NCBI GenBank assembly: GCA_028284065.1
Contig: JANQSJ010000014.1
Coordinates: forward strand, 372,001-436,000
Origin: Parvularculaceae bacterium
GTDB lineage: Bacteria > Pseudomonadota > Alphaproteobacteria > Caulobacterales > Parvularculaceae
Length of the DNA stretch: 64,000 bases
Reading direction: 5' to 3'
In this document: piece by piece, positions 25,107 to 34,565 of the stretch
How the letters are laid out: every line of letters starts with the position of its first letter
Position numbering within the stretch: position 1 is the stretch's first letter
Program-made: the position numbers and the translations under genes
Notes under the pieces: generated by a model
The model's database searches: none
Seen by the model: only the letters and a program-made list of their open reading frames with translations
What the model was told of the DNA's origin: nothing

Positions 25107-25424
25107 ATGACCGCAAGAATCGCCTACGGATACGAAGGAGCATGCGCGGGACGCCGGGGCGCGGCCGCCATGATTGCGATCCTCCTTGTTATGTCTGGCG
25201 TCGCGCTCGCTGATGAACGTGACGCCGACGCGACGCGCAGTCGCATCGCCCTTTCCGAGGACGCCGTGGGCTTGGTCGCCCCGGCTGCCGAAAGGCCTTC
25301 CGCGGCTCCGGCAATAGCCATGATCGAACGCGATCGCGCGGATCGCGCAGTTTTTCGTCGCCTCGCGAACGCCTCCACCCTTGAGGCGGCGAAGCCGCGG
25401 CGGGCGTCACGCCCCGACGCCTGA
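25107..25424 (+). CDS. Small secreted hypothetical protein
   Basis: The 105-residue protein has an arginine-rich N-terminus and a hydrophobic segment AAAMIAILLVMSGVALA, which looks like a signal peptide cleaved near residue 36. The rest is charged and alanine-rich with no motif I recognise. A GGAG sequence precedes ATG 25107. A perfect 12-base inverted repeat begins 18 bases after the stop, which supports a real transcription unit. The 284 bases upstream show nothing beyond a possible promoter region. Confidence 0.5.
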   Translation: MTARIAYGYEGACAGRRGAAAMIAILLVMSGVALADERDADATRSRIALSEDAVGLVAPAAERPSAAPAIAMIERDRADRAVFRRLANASTLEAAKPRRASRPDA

Positions 25425-25441
25425 CCGCGGCGATTTTCAAT

Positions 25442-25473
25442 GTCGCCCGTTCGAGGGAGAGCGAACGGGCGAC
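25442..25473 (+). terminator. Perfect 12-bp hairpin after the small secreted gene
   Basis: The arms GTCGCCCGTTCG and CGAACGGGCGAC pair perfectly around an 8-base loop. No T-tract follows, so it may be a weak intrinsic terminator or an mRNA 3'-end stabiliser. The remaining sequence to 25746, between this hairpin and the pheA stop, is GC-rich and shows no gene I can support. Confidence 0.55.
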
Positions 25474-25746
25474 CGCGCCCCGGATGGGACGGGGAGACCG
25501 ATGAGGAAGAGATTGCGCCGGGGAGAGCGCGAGCAAGGCCTGGGGGAGACCGCTTGGGGGAATGGCGGCGCGCGAGGAGACAAATGCGCAGGCGCGTAGT
25601 GACCGGCGCAAGCCGCCTCGCGCGCCGTCGGCGGCCAATAGGCCCCCAGGTATAAGGACCGGCCGAAGGGGAGAGCGGCTGGGGAAGCGCCGGAACGGGC
25701 CTCGCGACAGGGCCTCGCGCCGGCGCTTCCGCGCGTTCGCAAGCAA

Positions 25747-26604
25747 TTATCCTTCGCGGCGCGCGGCGGCGGCGCGATAGACCCCCACCACCTTGATCGA
25801 CGAAGAAAAGAACGACAGCTCTTCCAGCGCAAGGCGCACCGAGTCGTCTTCTGGGTGCCCCTCCACATCCGCGTAAAACATGGTTGCAGTGAACGATCCC
25901 TCACGCATGTAGCTTTCCAGCTTGGTCATATTGACGCCATTCGTGGCGAAGCCGCCGAGCGCCTTGTAGAGCGCGGCAGGGATATTGCGGACCTGGAAAA
26001 CGAACGACGTTATGGTCGCGCCGTCCGCCGGTTCGATATCGGCAGGCTCGCGCGCCATCTCCAGAAATCGCGTCGTGTTGTGGCCGGCGTCTTCGATGTT
26101 GGCGCGCGCGATGGTCAGCCCATAAATCTCCGCAGCGCGTTCCGAGGCGATCGCCGCTTCGTCCCGCGCGCCTGAATCGGCGAGGCGTCTCGCCGCGCCG
26201 GCGGTGTCGCCCGCGGCCTCGGCCTGCAGCCCCAGTTCGGCGATGACCGCGAGACACTGGCCAAGCGCCATTGGATGGCTGCGCACCCGCTTGACCTCTG
26301 CGAGGTCGACGCCCGGCGCGACCAGCAGCTGGTGACGGATCTGCAGGAAGTGTTCGGCGACGATCTGTAGGTCGGTCTCGGGCAAGAGCCGGTAAATGTC
26401 GCTCACGCGGCCGGCGAGCGAGTTCTCCACAGGCAACATCGCCCGCGCCGCCTCGCCGCGCGAGACCGCATCGAGCGCCGCTTCGAAGGACGCCCTCGCC
26501 ATCGGCTCATAGTTGGGCGCATACGCCGCGCAGGCGATCTCAGAATACGCTCCCGGCGATCCCTGGAATGCGATCTTTTCCTTAGATTTACCTCGATCGC
26601 CCAC
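25747..26604 (-). CDS. pheA: Prephenate dehydratase
   Basis: The 285-residue monofunctional enzyme has a PDT domain starting KIAFQGSPGAYSE, the PVENSLAGRV loop, and the catalytic-region motif HNTTRFLEM. A C-terminal ACT domain (about 195-275, GGFATNGVNMTKLESY) binds phenylalanine for feedback control. It converts prephenate to phenylpyruvate. No chorismate mutase domain is fused. It is divergent from a membrane cytochrome c gene, an arrangement I recall from other alphaproteobacteria. Confidence 0.95.
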   Translation of the reverse strand: MGDRGKSKEKIAFQGSPGAYSEIACAAYAPNYEPMARASFEAALDAVSRGEAARAMLPVENSLAGRVSDIYRLLPETDLQIVAEHFLQIRHQLLVAPGVDLAEVKRVRSHPMALGQCLAVIAELGLQAEAAGDTAGAARRLADSGARDEAAIASERAAEIYGLTIARANIEDAGHNTTRFLEMAREPADIEPADGATITSFVFQVRNIPAALYKALGGFATNGVNMTKLESYMREGSFTATMFYADVEGHPEDDSVRLALEELSFFSSSIKVVGVYRAAAARREG

Positions 26605-26814
26605 ACTAATCCCCTACAAAGCGCCGATTGCGCCGCACCTGCGCCGTTAGCGCCGCAGTATACAGGTCAGCGGCCGCCCGTCAGTTAATGAGGCCGGTCG
26701 GCGCGCGAAAGGACGCGGCGAACTGACCTTTCGACTCTCGCCGCATTGCGAATTGCGGGGGGCGACGATATTTGAGCCTCAAAAAAGACCGAACCGCAGC
26801 CACCGGATGTCCGA

Positions 26815-27411
26815 ATGCAAGACCCCCTTTTCACCAACAAGCTCGCCTTTGCGGTACTGAGTTCAATCTTGCTTATCGTCGGCCTGCCGCAGCTTACGAA
26901 CGCGCTGTTCGGCGGCGGCCATCACGGCCATGGCGAGCTGCATCTCGCCTATCCTATCGAATTCGAATCCGACGCGCCGGCGGAGGAAGCGCCGAGCGAA
27001 CCGCAGGTCAGTTTCGCGCAGCTGCTAGCGGACGCCTCGCCAAATGCCGGCGAGCGCCGGGCGGGCCTGTGCAAGTCCTGCCACTCCTTCGAGAAGGGCG
27101 GCGGCAACGGCACTGGACCCAACCTCTGGAATGTCGTCGGGCGCGCCGTGGCGGGGGTCGACGGCTTCGGATATTCAAGCGCGCTGAAGTCGGCCGGCGG
27201 CGAGTGGACCTATGAGCGCCTTGACGCCTATCTCGCCGACTCCCAGGGCTACGTTCCCGGCACCGCCATGGTGCAGCGGATCGGCAAAGAAACTCAGCGC
27301 GCGGAGATTATATCCTATCTGCGCTCGCTCGCCGACGACCCTGCGCCCCTGCCCGAAGTCGAATCCGCCGCTGGCGAGCCCGAGGCGCGCCACGCTGCGG
27401 TTGAAGAATAG
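26815..27411 (+). CDS. Membrane-anchored class I cytochrome c (CycM-like)
   Basis: The 198-residue protein has an uncleaved N-terminal anchor (residues 10-31), a His-rich and acidic linker, and one haem c domain: C86-K-S-C89-H90, axial M152 in VPGTAMVQRI, and a helical end KETQRAEIISYLRSL. A 25-residue acidic tail follows. Family members such as CycM carry electrons between the bc1 complex and terminal oxidase at the periplasmic face. It is divergent from pheA. Confidence 0.9.
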   Translation: MQDPLFTNKLAFAVLSSILLIVGLPQLTNALFGGGHHGHGELHLAYPIEFESDAPAEEAPSEPQVSFAQLLADASPNAGERRAGLCKSCHSFEKGGGNGTGPNLWNVVGRAVAGVDGFGYSSALKSAGGEWTYERLDAYLADSQGYVPGTAMVQRIGKETQRAEIISYLRSLADDPAPLPEVESAAGEPEARHAAVEE

Positions 27412-27821
27412 GCTACGACGTCTGAGCAAGACGGCGCACTGCCGTCGTTAGGCGCCAGAGCAGGCGCGGCCTGCGTCCGCCGGCGCGCTGCGGCGGCGAT
27501 CCCTGGCATTTTCCATCTAGCCGAATCCATATAGCCGCGCGCCGCCCCTCCCGCGCCGCTCGGGCAATATATTCTGTGTACATTTAAAATATGTAGTCGC
27601 GCTTTCACTCATCCGACAATCTGGAGCGCCGCCGGTTCACACGCGCTTTGTCGCCAAGCTCGTAACGCATTTTTGCTAGCGTAAGAGATCTATCAATCTC
27701 GCTTTCGATCCGCCTTTCAAATTAATCCGCATAGCCCTCAATCGCGTTCACCGGTCCGCAACCATAATGCGGGATAAGGCCGCGTCGACATCAATGAACA
27801 CGCCTGGAGGCCAGCGCGCCC
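27412..27821. other. Intergenic region, 410 bases
   Basis: This stretch precedes the hybrid kinase gene. It contains an AT-rich patch around 27568-27598 (ATATTCTGTGTACATTTAAA) that could hold a promoter. I see no convincing gene, repeat or terminator. Confidence 0.4.
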
Positions 27822-30815
27822 GTGACCCGGTCCGCCTCTCGCATATCGGTCAAGACGCAGCTCTTCACGACGCTCGCCCTCATCGCCGGCGCGACCTGCG
27901 TCATCGCGGGATGGGCCGCCTTTGCGCTCGCGACCGGGCATGTGGCCAAGCGAACCGTCGAAGACGAAACCCGTTTCATGGTCGAGCGCGGGCGCGGCGT
28001 CGACCTTCCATTTGATCAGATCGCATTCGCTCACCAGGCCGCGGAAAAGTCGTTCACGCAGTTGCAAGCGTCGCTTGACGACCAATCAGTCGACGCGCTC
28101 TTCAAAGAAGCCTTTCGCAAACGCGACGACGGCACCTACCGCCTGCCTGAAAGCTATTTCGATGGCGCGACGCTCGGCGGGCGTCCAATTTTCGGGATGG
28201 CCGGATATGTCTCGCCAAAGCCGATGACGCCGGCGCGCAAACGCGCAATCATCGCTGGTCTTGAGGCCGTAAGGAGCGTCGGCGCCAGCTTCGAAGGCGC
28301 GGTCGCTTCACTGGCGCTGGCGCTGCCGGATAACGATCTCCTGATCTTCGCGCCTGACCGGCCGGACCGACTGACGTTCTACCGCGAGGACGCCCCAGCG
28401 GATTTCGGCGTTTGGCGGCATGTTGAGAACCTCAAGCGCAACGCTGAATGGCCGCGCGGGTCGATTTGCGACGGCCTCGCTCAGGTAGGCTGGGACCCGA
28501 CCGGGCGCTCGCTCGCCGCCACCTGCCAGACCGCGACCCTGCGCGAAGGACGCGCGATCGGCGTATGGGACACCACGATACCGCTGAACCGGCGGATGCT
28601 TGATCTTCTCAACACGGAATCGCGCGCTGCGTCTTCGCTGGTGGCGACGCAGGCGGGAGCGCTTGTGCTGGCGCCCGAACTTGGATTCGCGGCGACCGCC
28701 GACGCGAAAGATGTCGCTGCGGCGTCGGAACGCTATGGCGTCGCGTCGATCGTCGCGCAGGCCATGGCGCGCGATGCGAAGGCGGGCGCGTTCATCACCA
28801 AGGACCGCCACTGGCTCGCCCGCTTCCACAAGTTCGATAATCCGGACTGGGTGCTGATCGACCTCGTTCCGCAAAGCGAGCTTATGCTGACGGAGATCAG
28901 GGCCCCGGCCGCAATCGTGGTCATTCTGCTATTCAGCCTTCTCTTCCAGGCGCTCGCCGCGAGCGTCGTCACGCAGCGCCAGGTGATTCATCCGATCAAC
29001 ATTCTCATCGGGCGCTTCACGCGTGAAGGCGCGATTGAGCCTGAGAAGGAGTGCGTCGAGGCGGAAGCGGTCTCAATGCGCAAGGATGAAATAGGCGAGC
29101 TGTCGCGCACGCTTTCCGACGCGCGCCGGAGTTACGATGACCTCATCGCCGATCTTGAGGAGCGGGTCCGTGAACGGACAGAGAAGCACCAGCGCGCCAG
29201 CGAAGCCAAGTCGGCGTTCCTGGCGAACATGAGCCATGAAATCCGGACGCCAATGAATGGCATTCTCGGAATGGCGGAGCTTCTGATGAACACGGACATG
29301 GACGATAAACAGTCCGTTTACGCGTCGACAATTTACAGCTCGGGATCGGCGCTATTGACGATCCTCAACGACATTCTCGACTTCTCCAAGATTGAGGCCG
29401 GCAAGCTTGAGCTTGATCCGCATCCGTTCAATCTGCGCCAGGCCGTCGAAGATGTGGCGACGCTTCTTGGGCCGGTCGCCCGAAGCAAGGGCGTCGAACT
29501 CGTTATGAGGTACGCGCCGGAACTGCCGGAACATGTGGTCGGCGACGCCGGCCGCATTCGCCAGATTCTGACAAATCTCGTGGGCAATGCGATCAAGTTC
29601 ACCCATGAGGGACATGTCATCATCGACTTCAGCGGCGCGGAAGAGAACGGCGCCGCAGCCATCAGGGTCGACGTCATCGACACCGGCATCGGCGTCGCGC
29701 CGGACAAGCTGGAGGTGATCTTCGAGCAGTTCACCCAGTCGGACGGCGCGACAACGCGCAAGTTCGGCGGCACCGGACTGGGCCTGTCGATCACAAAGAG
29801 CCTCGTGTGCGCCATGCAAGGCGAGATCGGCGCAACGTCGACGCTCGGAGAAGGGTCGACATTCTGGTTCACCCTGCGGCTGCCTACGACGACCCCGCTG
29901 GCGCCGCGATCGCCAAAAATCGGGGATTTGTCAGGCGTCTCGGCGCTTGTCGTCGACGATCTCGAAATCAACCGACAGATCCTGAAAGAGCAACTGGCGA
30001 TTTGGGGGGTCGCGACGACCTGCGTCGACAGCGCCGAAGACGCGATCGCCCGGCTGGAGGAAGTCAAGGCGTCCGGCGCGCCGGCGCCGATAATCCTCTT
30101 GGACTATCAAATGCCCGGAATGGACGGACTTCAGTTCGCGCGACAACTCCGCGCGTCGCAATCAGACCGAACTGATGGCGTCGATGTGCGGTTCATCGTG
30201 CTGTCGTCCGCCGACGACGACCGCGTCGCCGGCGAGTTCAAGGCGCTTGGCGCGACGGACGTCCTGTCGAAACCCGTCGCCATGCAGGCGTTGGCCGGCG
30301 CCATTTCGGCAGCCGCAGCGATCGACGGAAACAGCGAGGGCGACGCCGCGGACGACGAGAGCGCGTCCAGCGCGACTCTTCCGGCCGCAAGTCCACCGCC
30401 GGCGCCCGCTGAGGACAGACGAAAGATTCTTGTCGCGGACGACAATGCGGTCAACCGCATGGTCATCGAACACATGGTCGACCGCCGCCGGTTCGAACTT
30501 CTGTTTGCTGAAGACGGGCGCGAGGCGGTCAACATCTTCCGAAGCGAGACGATCGATCTCGTCTTGATGGACATCTCCATGCCGGAAATGGACGGCGTCG
30601 AGGCGACCAAGGCTATTCGCTCGCTCGAGGCGAAGGCGAAGCGCCGCGCAACGCCGATCATCGCGCTCACCGCTCACGCCATGAGCGACGACCGGGCGCG
30701 CTTTCTGAGTGCAGGCATGGACGATTACCTGCCGAAGCCTGTGAGCCAGACCGCCCTTTCGCGATCGATCGGCAAATGGCTTTGCAGCGACGACGACGCT
30801 TCTGAAGTCGCCTGA
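27822..30815 (+). CDS. Hybrid sensor histidine kinase with two receiver domains
   Basis: The 997-residue protein starts with GTG. It has a first membrane helix (about 13-38), a long periplasmic sensor region to about 360, a second helix (about 364-386), and a HAMP-like linker with a coiled coil to about 455. The kinase core has H472 in NMSHEIRTPMNG and a HATPase domain with DTGIGVAPDKL and KFGGTGLGLSI. Two receiver domains follow, with phospho-acceptors near D761 (LLDYQMPGMDG) and D917 (LMDISMPEMDG). No HPt domain is fused, so phosphate would pass to a separate protein. The ligand is unknown. Confidence 0.92.
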   Translation: MTRSASRISVKTQLFTTLALIAGATCVIAGWAAFALATGHVAKRTVEDETRFMVERGRGVDLPFDQIAFAHQAAEKSFTQLQASLDDQSVDALFKEAFRKRDDGTYRLPESYFDGATLGGRPIFGMAGYVSPKPMTPARKRAIIAGLEAVRSVGASFEGAVASLALALPDNDLLIFAPDRPDRLTFYREDAPADFGVWRHVENLKRNAEWPRGSICDGLAQVGWDPTGRSLAATCQTATLREGRAIGVWDTTIPLNRRMLDLLNTESRAASSLVATQAGALVLAPELGFAATADAKDVAAASERYGVASIVAQAMARDAKAGAFITKDRHWLARFHKFDNPDWVLIDLVPQSELMLTEIRAPAAIVVILLFSLLFQALAASVVTQRQVIHPINILIGRFTREGAIEPEKECVEAEAVSMRKDEIGELSRTLSDARRSYDDLIADLEERVRERTEKHQRASEAKSAFLANMSHEIRTPMNGILGMAELLMNTDMDDKQSVYASTIYSSGSALLTILNDILDFSKIEAGKLELDPHPFNLRQAVEDVATLLGPVARSKGVELVMRYAPELPEHVVGDAGRIRQILTNLVGNAIKFTHEGHVIIDFSGAEENGAAAIRVDVIDTGIGVAPDKLEVIFEQFTQSDGATTRKFGGTGLGLSITKSLVCAMQGEIGATSTLGEGSTFWFTLRLPTTTPLAPRSPKIGDLSGVSALVVDDLEINRQILKEQLAIWGVATTCVDSAEDAIARLEEVKASGAPAPIILLDYQMPGMDGLQFARQLRASQSDRTDGVDVRFIVLSSADDDRVAGEFKALGATDVLSKPVAMQALAGAISAAAAIDGNSEGDAADDESASSATLPAASPPPAPAEDRRKILVADDNAVNRMVIEHMVDRRRFELLFAEDGREAVNIFRSETIDLVLMDISMPEMDGVEATKAIRSLEAKAKRRATPIIALTAHAMSDDRARFLSAGMDDYLPKPVSQTALSRSIGKWLCSDDDASEVA

Positions 30816-30831
30816 CCGCTGTTTCCGTCAT

Positions 30832-30905
30832 GATCAAGGGGGGCCGCACAAGCGTCGCGCCTTCGGGTGCGTATACTCCCCTCGGCCGATTGGCCCCCCT
30901 TGATC
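30832..30905. repeat. 14-bp perfect inverted repeat enclosing 46 bases
   Basis: GATCAAGGGGGGCC at 30832-30845 is the exact reverse complement of GGCCCCCCTTGATC at 30892-30905. Inside, CGCAC and GTGCG can pair, which would give a branched RNA or DNA structure. It begins 17 bases after the hybrid kinase stop. It may end that transcript, but there is no T-tract. Protein-binding or small-RNA roles cannot be excluded. Confidence 0.6.
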
Positions 30906-31136
30906 GCCCTCCCCGCCCTGAGCATCCAGCCCAAGAGCCGGTTTGAGAATCGCCGCGCCCCATCAAGCGATAGACAATCAGGCGTTCATTTCCGCGCGAC
31001 GCTATGGTTCAGGCTTTCAGTCTCTAATGAATTGAGCGCGAACCAGTCATTGCGTCGGCCACGGCGCGTCCGATTATCCGATCGCGCAAGACTCTGCTGG
31101 CTTCTTTAGTCGGGGCCCTAAGGACGCGGGCGGATG

Positions 31137-31157
31137 CGAGCGCCCATACGGCGCTCG
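31137..31157. repeat. 8-bp hairpin upstream of the ECF-like gene
   Basis: CGAGCGCC (31137-31144) pairs exactly with GGCGCTCG (31150-31157) around a 5-base loop and is followed by TCATATATCT. It lies 140 bases before the start at 31297. It could be a terminator for upstream read-through or part of a leader. I looked for cobalamin, TPP and other riboswitch cores in 30906-31296 and did not find them. Confidence 0.4.
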
Positions 31158-31296
31158 TCATATATCTGAGGCATTAGTGTGATTAGTCGCCGTGCCGCGA
31201 TGACGAGGGCGTCGCGCGGCGGCGGCGCGCGCGGCGCTTCCGCCAACCGACCGTCCCCAGTTGCTGTAATCGCCTGAGACTGGAGCGTCCGGAAGC

Positions 31297-33366
31297 ATGA
31301 GCGAGACCATCGCGCCGTCGAGATCCATGGCTGTCCTTGGCGTCGTGGCGGTGGTGTTTTTCCTCGCGCTCCTGCCGTTCGAATTGATTCCCGAAATCCC
31401 CGTCGACATCGACGCCAAGCCGTTTTTCCTGCCGCTCGCCTTTTGCGCGCTCCTGCCGGCGCGGAAAACGGCGTTGGCGATCGGACTCGGCGTCGCGCTT
31501 GGCGAAGGCCTGCGTGACCTTATGGAAGGCTATGAGCTCGACGACCCGATCGGCTTTATCGGCTATGTCATCGGCTTCTGGGCGGCGAGCCATTTCTATG
31601 CGCTGGGACCAACGAACAAGCTGATCCTTGCCGTGGGTGCCATCCTCTGCGCCTTCATTCAGGCGTCGTTCGAAGCCTCCAGTTTCCTGATATTCGGCGC
31701 CGAGGCCGTAAGCGTCGCCGCGTGGAGCGCGTTTGGCAATACGATCAGCCATGGGATTATCTGGGGCGCAATCCCGCTGTTCTTTCTCACGCCCGCTCTC
31801 CACGGCCGGTTTGAGCGTCATCTCGGCTTTGAGCCGCGCGGAACGCCGGCTCCTGAGCCGCTCGAAATCGCGATTGACGCGCCTGTCGTATTGCTCAGCG
31901 GCGTCTCCTTTCGACCGCCGGGCAAAGTTGAACCAGTCCTTGTGGGCGTCTCAATAGAAATTCGTCCCGGCGAGTGCATTGGCGTCCTGTCCGCGAATGA
32001 TGCAACGGATACGGACGGCGCCGCGCAATGGCTCGCCCGTATCGCCGCCGGCGTCGCGCCAACTGCGACCGGCGGCGACATTGTCGGCCATGTGGGTGCG
32101 GCGGCGCGCGCCTCTTTCGTGTCGGGGCGCCCTGCGGACCTTTTCACCCAACCGCGCGCGGTGCAGGAGGTCGCCGCGGCGCTCATCGCCGACGGCGCCG
32201 CGCCCGCCGAAGCGCTCGCCCGCGGCCGTGAGGCGCTCCTGGGCGTTGACTTGGGCGACGACAAGGCCGACGCCTATGTGTGGGAGCTCGATCGGCGCGA
32301 ACAGGCGCTCGTTCTCGTCGCGGCCGCGAAAGTACGGGAAGCGGATCTTCTCGTCATCGACACTATCGCCGACGCCATCGGGCCCGACTGGCGCGATGCG
32401 CTGGCGCCGCTTCTGGCGGCGCGGCCCGAAGGCGCGGCGACCATCCTGATTGACCGCGAGCCGTCTCGGCTCGAGGGCCTCGTCAATCGAACGATTGCGC
32501 TTAAAACGGGGACGCTCGTCGATCCGCCCGTCTTTGAGGACGCGCATCCGCCGAACGCCGTTCCGGATACTGAAATCATGATGCGCGTTCGGGACGCGGC
32601 GCCGGAAGACGCTCGTGGAGCGCCTGAGGACGGACCCGTCCGGGTGCCGACGCTGCAGACGAGCCGCAGCAGATGGTGGGCGGCGCGCGATCCGCGGGTG
32701 AAATGGCTGATCTTCGTCGCGCTCCTTATGATGATCTATCTTGCGCCCGACTGGCGCTGGATGGCGGGCGTGTGCGCGCTCGGCCTCGTGATGGTCCGCA
32801 CCGCGCAGCCGCCGCTCGGCTGGCTCGGCTTCGCGCTTTTCGTTCAGGTCCCGAACGTTATCGGCCTTCTCCTCCTGCCGCTGCTTGGCGGCGGCGCGGC
32901 GACGGGCGAGGAGTTCGCGTTCGGATTGCGGCTCGGCTTCGGCTGGGTCGCGGCGATCCTGTTCGGCGTCAGCCTTTTGTCGACCATGGACCCGCCAGCG
33001 ATCGCCGCGGGGCTGCGAGGCGTCGGCTTGCCGCGGCGGTTCTCGTTCTCCGTGGGTTACGCCTTCGTGCTGATTTACCTGAGCGCGGCGGACTTCATTA
33101 AGGCGATGTCGGCGACCGGGCTCGACGACGGCCGTCTGTCCCTGAAGCGGCCGTTCGCGTTGATACGTTCGGCCCCTTCCCTTGTCGCGCCGGTGGTCGA
33201 AACCGTCGCCCGGCGCGGCGGCGTCATGGCCATCGCGCTTGAGGCGAACAAGGCTGATCGCCGACCCGCCCCCCATGCGTTCGGCGCCCCAGCGGTTTCG
33301 GATTTCGCCCTCGCTCTTGGCGCGCTAACGCTTCTTGGAGCGGCCGTCGCAGCGCGCCTCGGATGA
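31297..33366 (+). CDS. Single-chain ECF-type transporter-like protein with degenerate ATPase domain
   Basis: The 689-residue protein has three parts. Residues 10-170 are five or six membrane helices resembling an ECF S-component. Residues about 195-410 look like an ABC ATPase (VLLSGVSFRPPG...IRPGECIGVL) but lack function motifs: the P-loop site reads LSANDATDTDG, the signature site reads LDRREQALVL, and Walker B reads LLVIDTIADA without the catalytic Glu. Residues about 460-689 match EcfT/CbiQ (ARDPRVKWLIFVALL, GLRGVGLPRRFSF), with ALEANKAD where the coupling Ala-Arg-Gly motif is expected. It should be membrane-bound. Substrate and energy source are unknown; an ATPase from elsewhere may be needed. 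Confidence 0.75.
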   Translation: MSETIAPSRSMAVLGVVAVVFFLALLPFELIPEIPVDIDAKPFFLPLAFCALLPARKTALAIGLGVALGEGLRDLMEGYELDDPIGFIGYVIGFWAASHFYALGPTNKLILAVGAILCAFIQASFEASSFLIFGAEAVSVAAWSAFGNTISHGIIWGAIPLFFLTPALHGRFERHLGFEPRGTPAPEPLEIAIDAPVVLLSGVSFRPPGKVEPVLVGVSIEIRPGECIGVLSANDATDTDGAAQWLARIAAGVAPTATGGDIVGHVGAAARASFVSGRPADLFTQPRAVQEVAAALIADGAAPAEALARGREALLGVDLGDDKADAYVWELDRREQALVLVAAAKVREADLLVIDTIADAIGPDWRDALAPLLAARPEGAATILIDREPSRLEGLVNRTIALKTGTLVDPPVFEDAHPPNAVPDTEIMMRVRDAAPEDARGAPEDGPVRVPTLQTSRSRWWAARDPRVKWLIFVALLMMIYLAPDWRWMAGVCALGLVMVRTAQPPLGWLGFALFVQVPNVIGLLLLPLLGGGAATGEEFAFGLRLGFGWVAAILFGVSLLSTMDPPAIAAGLRGVGLPRRFSFSVGYAFVLIYLSAADFIKAMSATGLDDGRLSLKRPFALIRSAPSLVAPVVETVARRGGVMAIALEANKADRRPAPHAFGAPAVSDFALALGALTLLGAAVAARLG

Positions 33367-33377
33367 CGCGCGGCGCC

Positions 33378-34565
33378 TTATTGCGATGCGATGAGCTGCG
33401 CCGCGGCGTCGGCGATGACTTTCTCTTCGTCTGTCGGAATAACCCACGCCGACGGCGCGCCGGCTCCGGCGGAGATCCGTCGCGCGCCGACGCCTTCGTT
33501 TGCGTTGGCGTCGAGCGCAAGCCCCAGCCATGCGCACCGCTCAACGACGCGCGCGCGGGTCAACGCGGAGTTTTCGCCGATCCCAGCCGTGAAGACGATA
33601 GACTGCGCGCCGCCGAGAACCGCCGCAAGTCGGCCAATCTCCGCAGCAATATGATAGACGAAGTAGTCGATCGCCTCCTGCGCGCGCGGATCGTCGCTCG
33701 CTTCAAGATCTCGCATGTCGCCGCTGATTCCCGACAACCCGAGAAGCCCCGATTGCTTATATAGACAGGCGGCCACTTCGTCGGCGGACATACCGCGATC
33801 AGTCAGGAAACTGAGAATGACGCCAGGATCGAGCGCGCCGCAGCGCGTGCCCATGGGCAGGCCGTCAAGCGCAGTGAAGCCCATCGTCGTGGCGACGCTT
33901 CGCCCGCGCTTGATCGCGCACATGGACGCCCCGGCGCCGAGATGCGCGACGATCATCCGCTCCCGTTCCCCGTCGGGGATCAACTCACGCGCTGCGTTCG
34001 CGATGTAGTCATAAGATAATCCGTGGAACCCATACCTCAAAACGCCCTCATCGAAGTACCGCCGCGGCAGGGCGAACATTTGCGACACCCGTGGCTGCGT
34101 TCGGTGAAAGGCGGTGTCGAAGCAGGCGATCTGAGGCGCGTCCGGCCAGACGTCGGCCGCCGCCCTGACGCCGGCGAGATTGTGGGGCTGGTGGCCGGGC
34201 GCGAGCGGAATGAGTTCGGCGAGCTTCGACTGATTTTCCGCGGTGAGGCGCACGGGTTCGGCGAAATCCCGCCCCCCATGGACGATCCGGTGGCCGACCC
34301 CGGCGATCCGCTCGCCACGAAGGGCATCGCGGATGTGGCCGAGCGAGAAACGAAGCGCCGCCCCATGGTCCGCGCCTGACGCCGCGTCAACGGGGACGGC
34401 CCGCGCCGCGCCGCCAACCTCGATCTCGAACGCCGGACTTGCGCCAAGGCCGGAAAAGTGCGCCTTCAGCGCGCGCGTAGCGGCGGCGCCCCTCCCATCG
34501 AACCGAAAGGCGGCCGCCTTGATGCTCGACGAGCCAACATTCAGTATCAGGATGGCGCCGCTCAA
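33378..34565 (-). CDS. ackA: Acetate kinase family protein
   Basis: The 395-residue protein has the N-terminal signature ILILNVGSSSIKAAAF with N9, GVGHRIVHGG around the substrate arginine, the phosphate-binding VAHLGAGASMCAI, and FTAGIGENSALTR near the C-terminus. It interconverts acetyl phosphate and ADP with acetate and ATP. It overlaps the preceding maoC-pta fusion by 4 bases and is its likely partner. Acid specificity (acetate, propionate or butyrate) cannot be read with certainty. It converges on the ECF-like gene. Confidence 0.94.
   Translation of the reverse strand: MSGAILILNVGSSSIKAAAFRFDGRGAAATRALKAHFSGLGASPAFEIEVGGAARAVPVDAASGADHGAALRFSLGHIRDALRGERIAGVGHRIVHGGRDFAEPVRLTAENQSKLAELIPLAPGHQPHNLAGVRAAADVWPDAPQIACFDTAFHRTQPRVSQMFALPRRYFDEGVLRYGFHGLSYDYIANAARELIPDGERERMIVAHLGAGASMCAIKRGRSVATTMGFTALDGLPMGTRCGALDPGVILSFLTDRGMSADEVAACLYKQSGLLGLSGISGDMRDLEASDDPRAQEAIDYFVYHIAAEIGRLAAVLGGAQSIVFTAGIGENSALTRARVVERCAWLGLALDANANEGVGARRISAGAGAPSAWVIPTDEEKVIADAAAQLIASQ

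Noticed and set aside
30906-31296. Riboswitch upstream of the ECF-like gene
   Set aside because: ECF genes often follow vitamin riboswitches. I looked for cobalamin-box, TPP and similar cores and saw none; only simple hairpins were found.
31951-33276. 441-codon minus-strand open frame
   Set aside because: It lies wholly within the ECF-like gene on the other strand. The translation is Arg-rich and without membrane or domain pattern.
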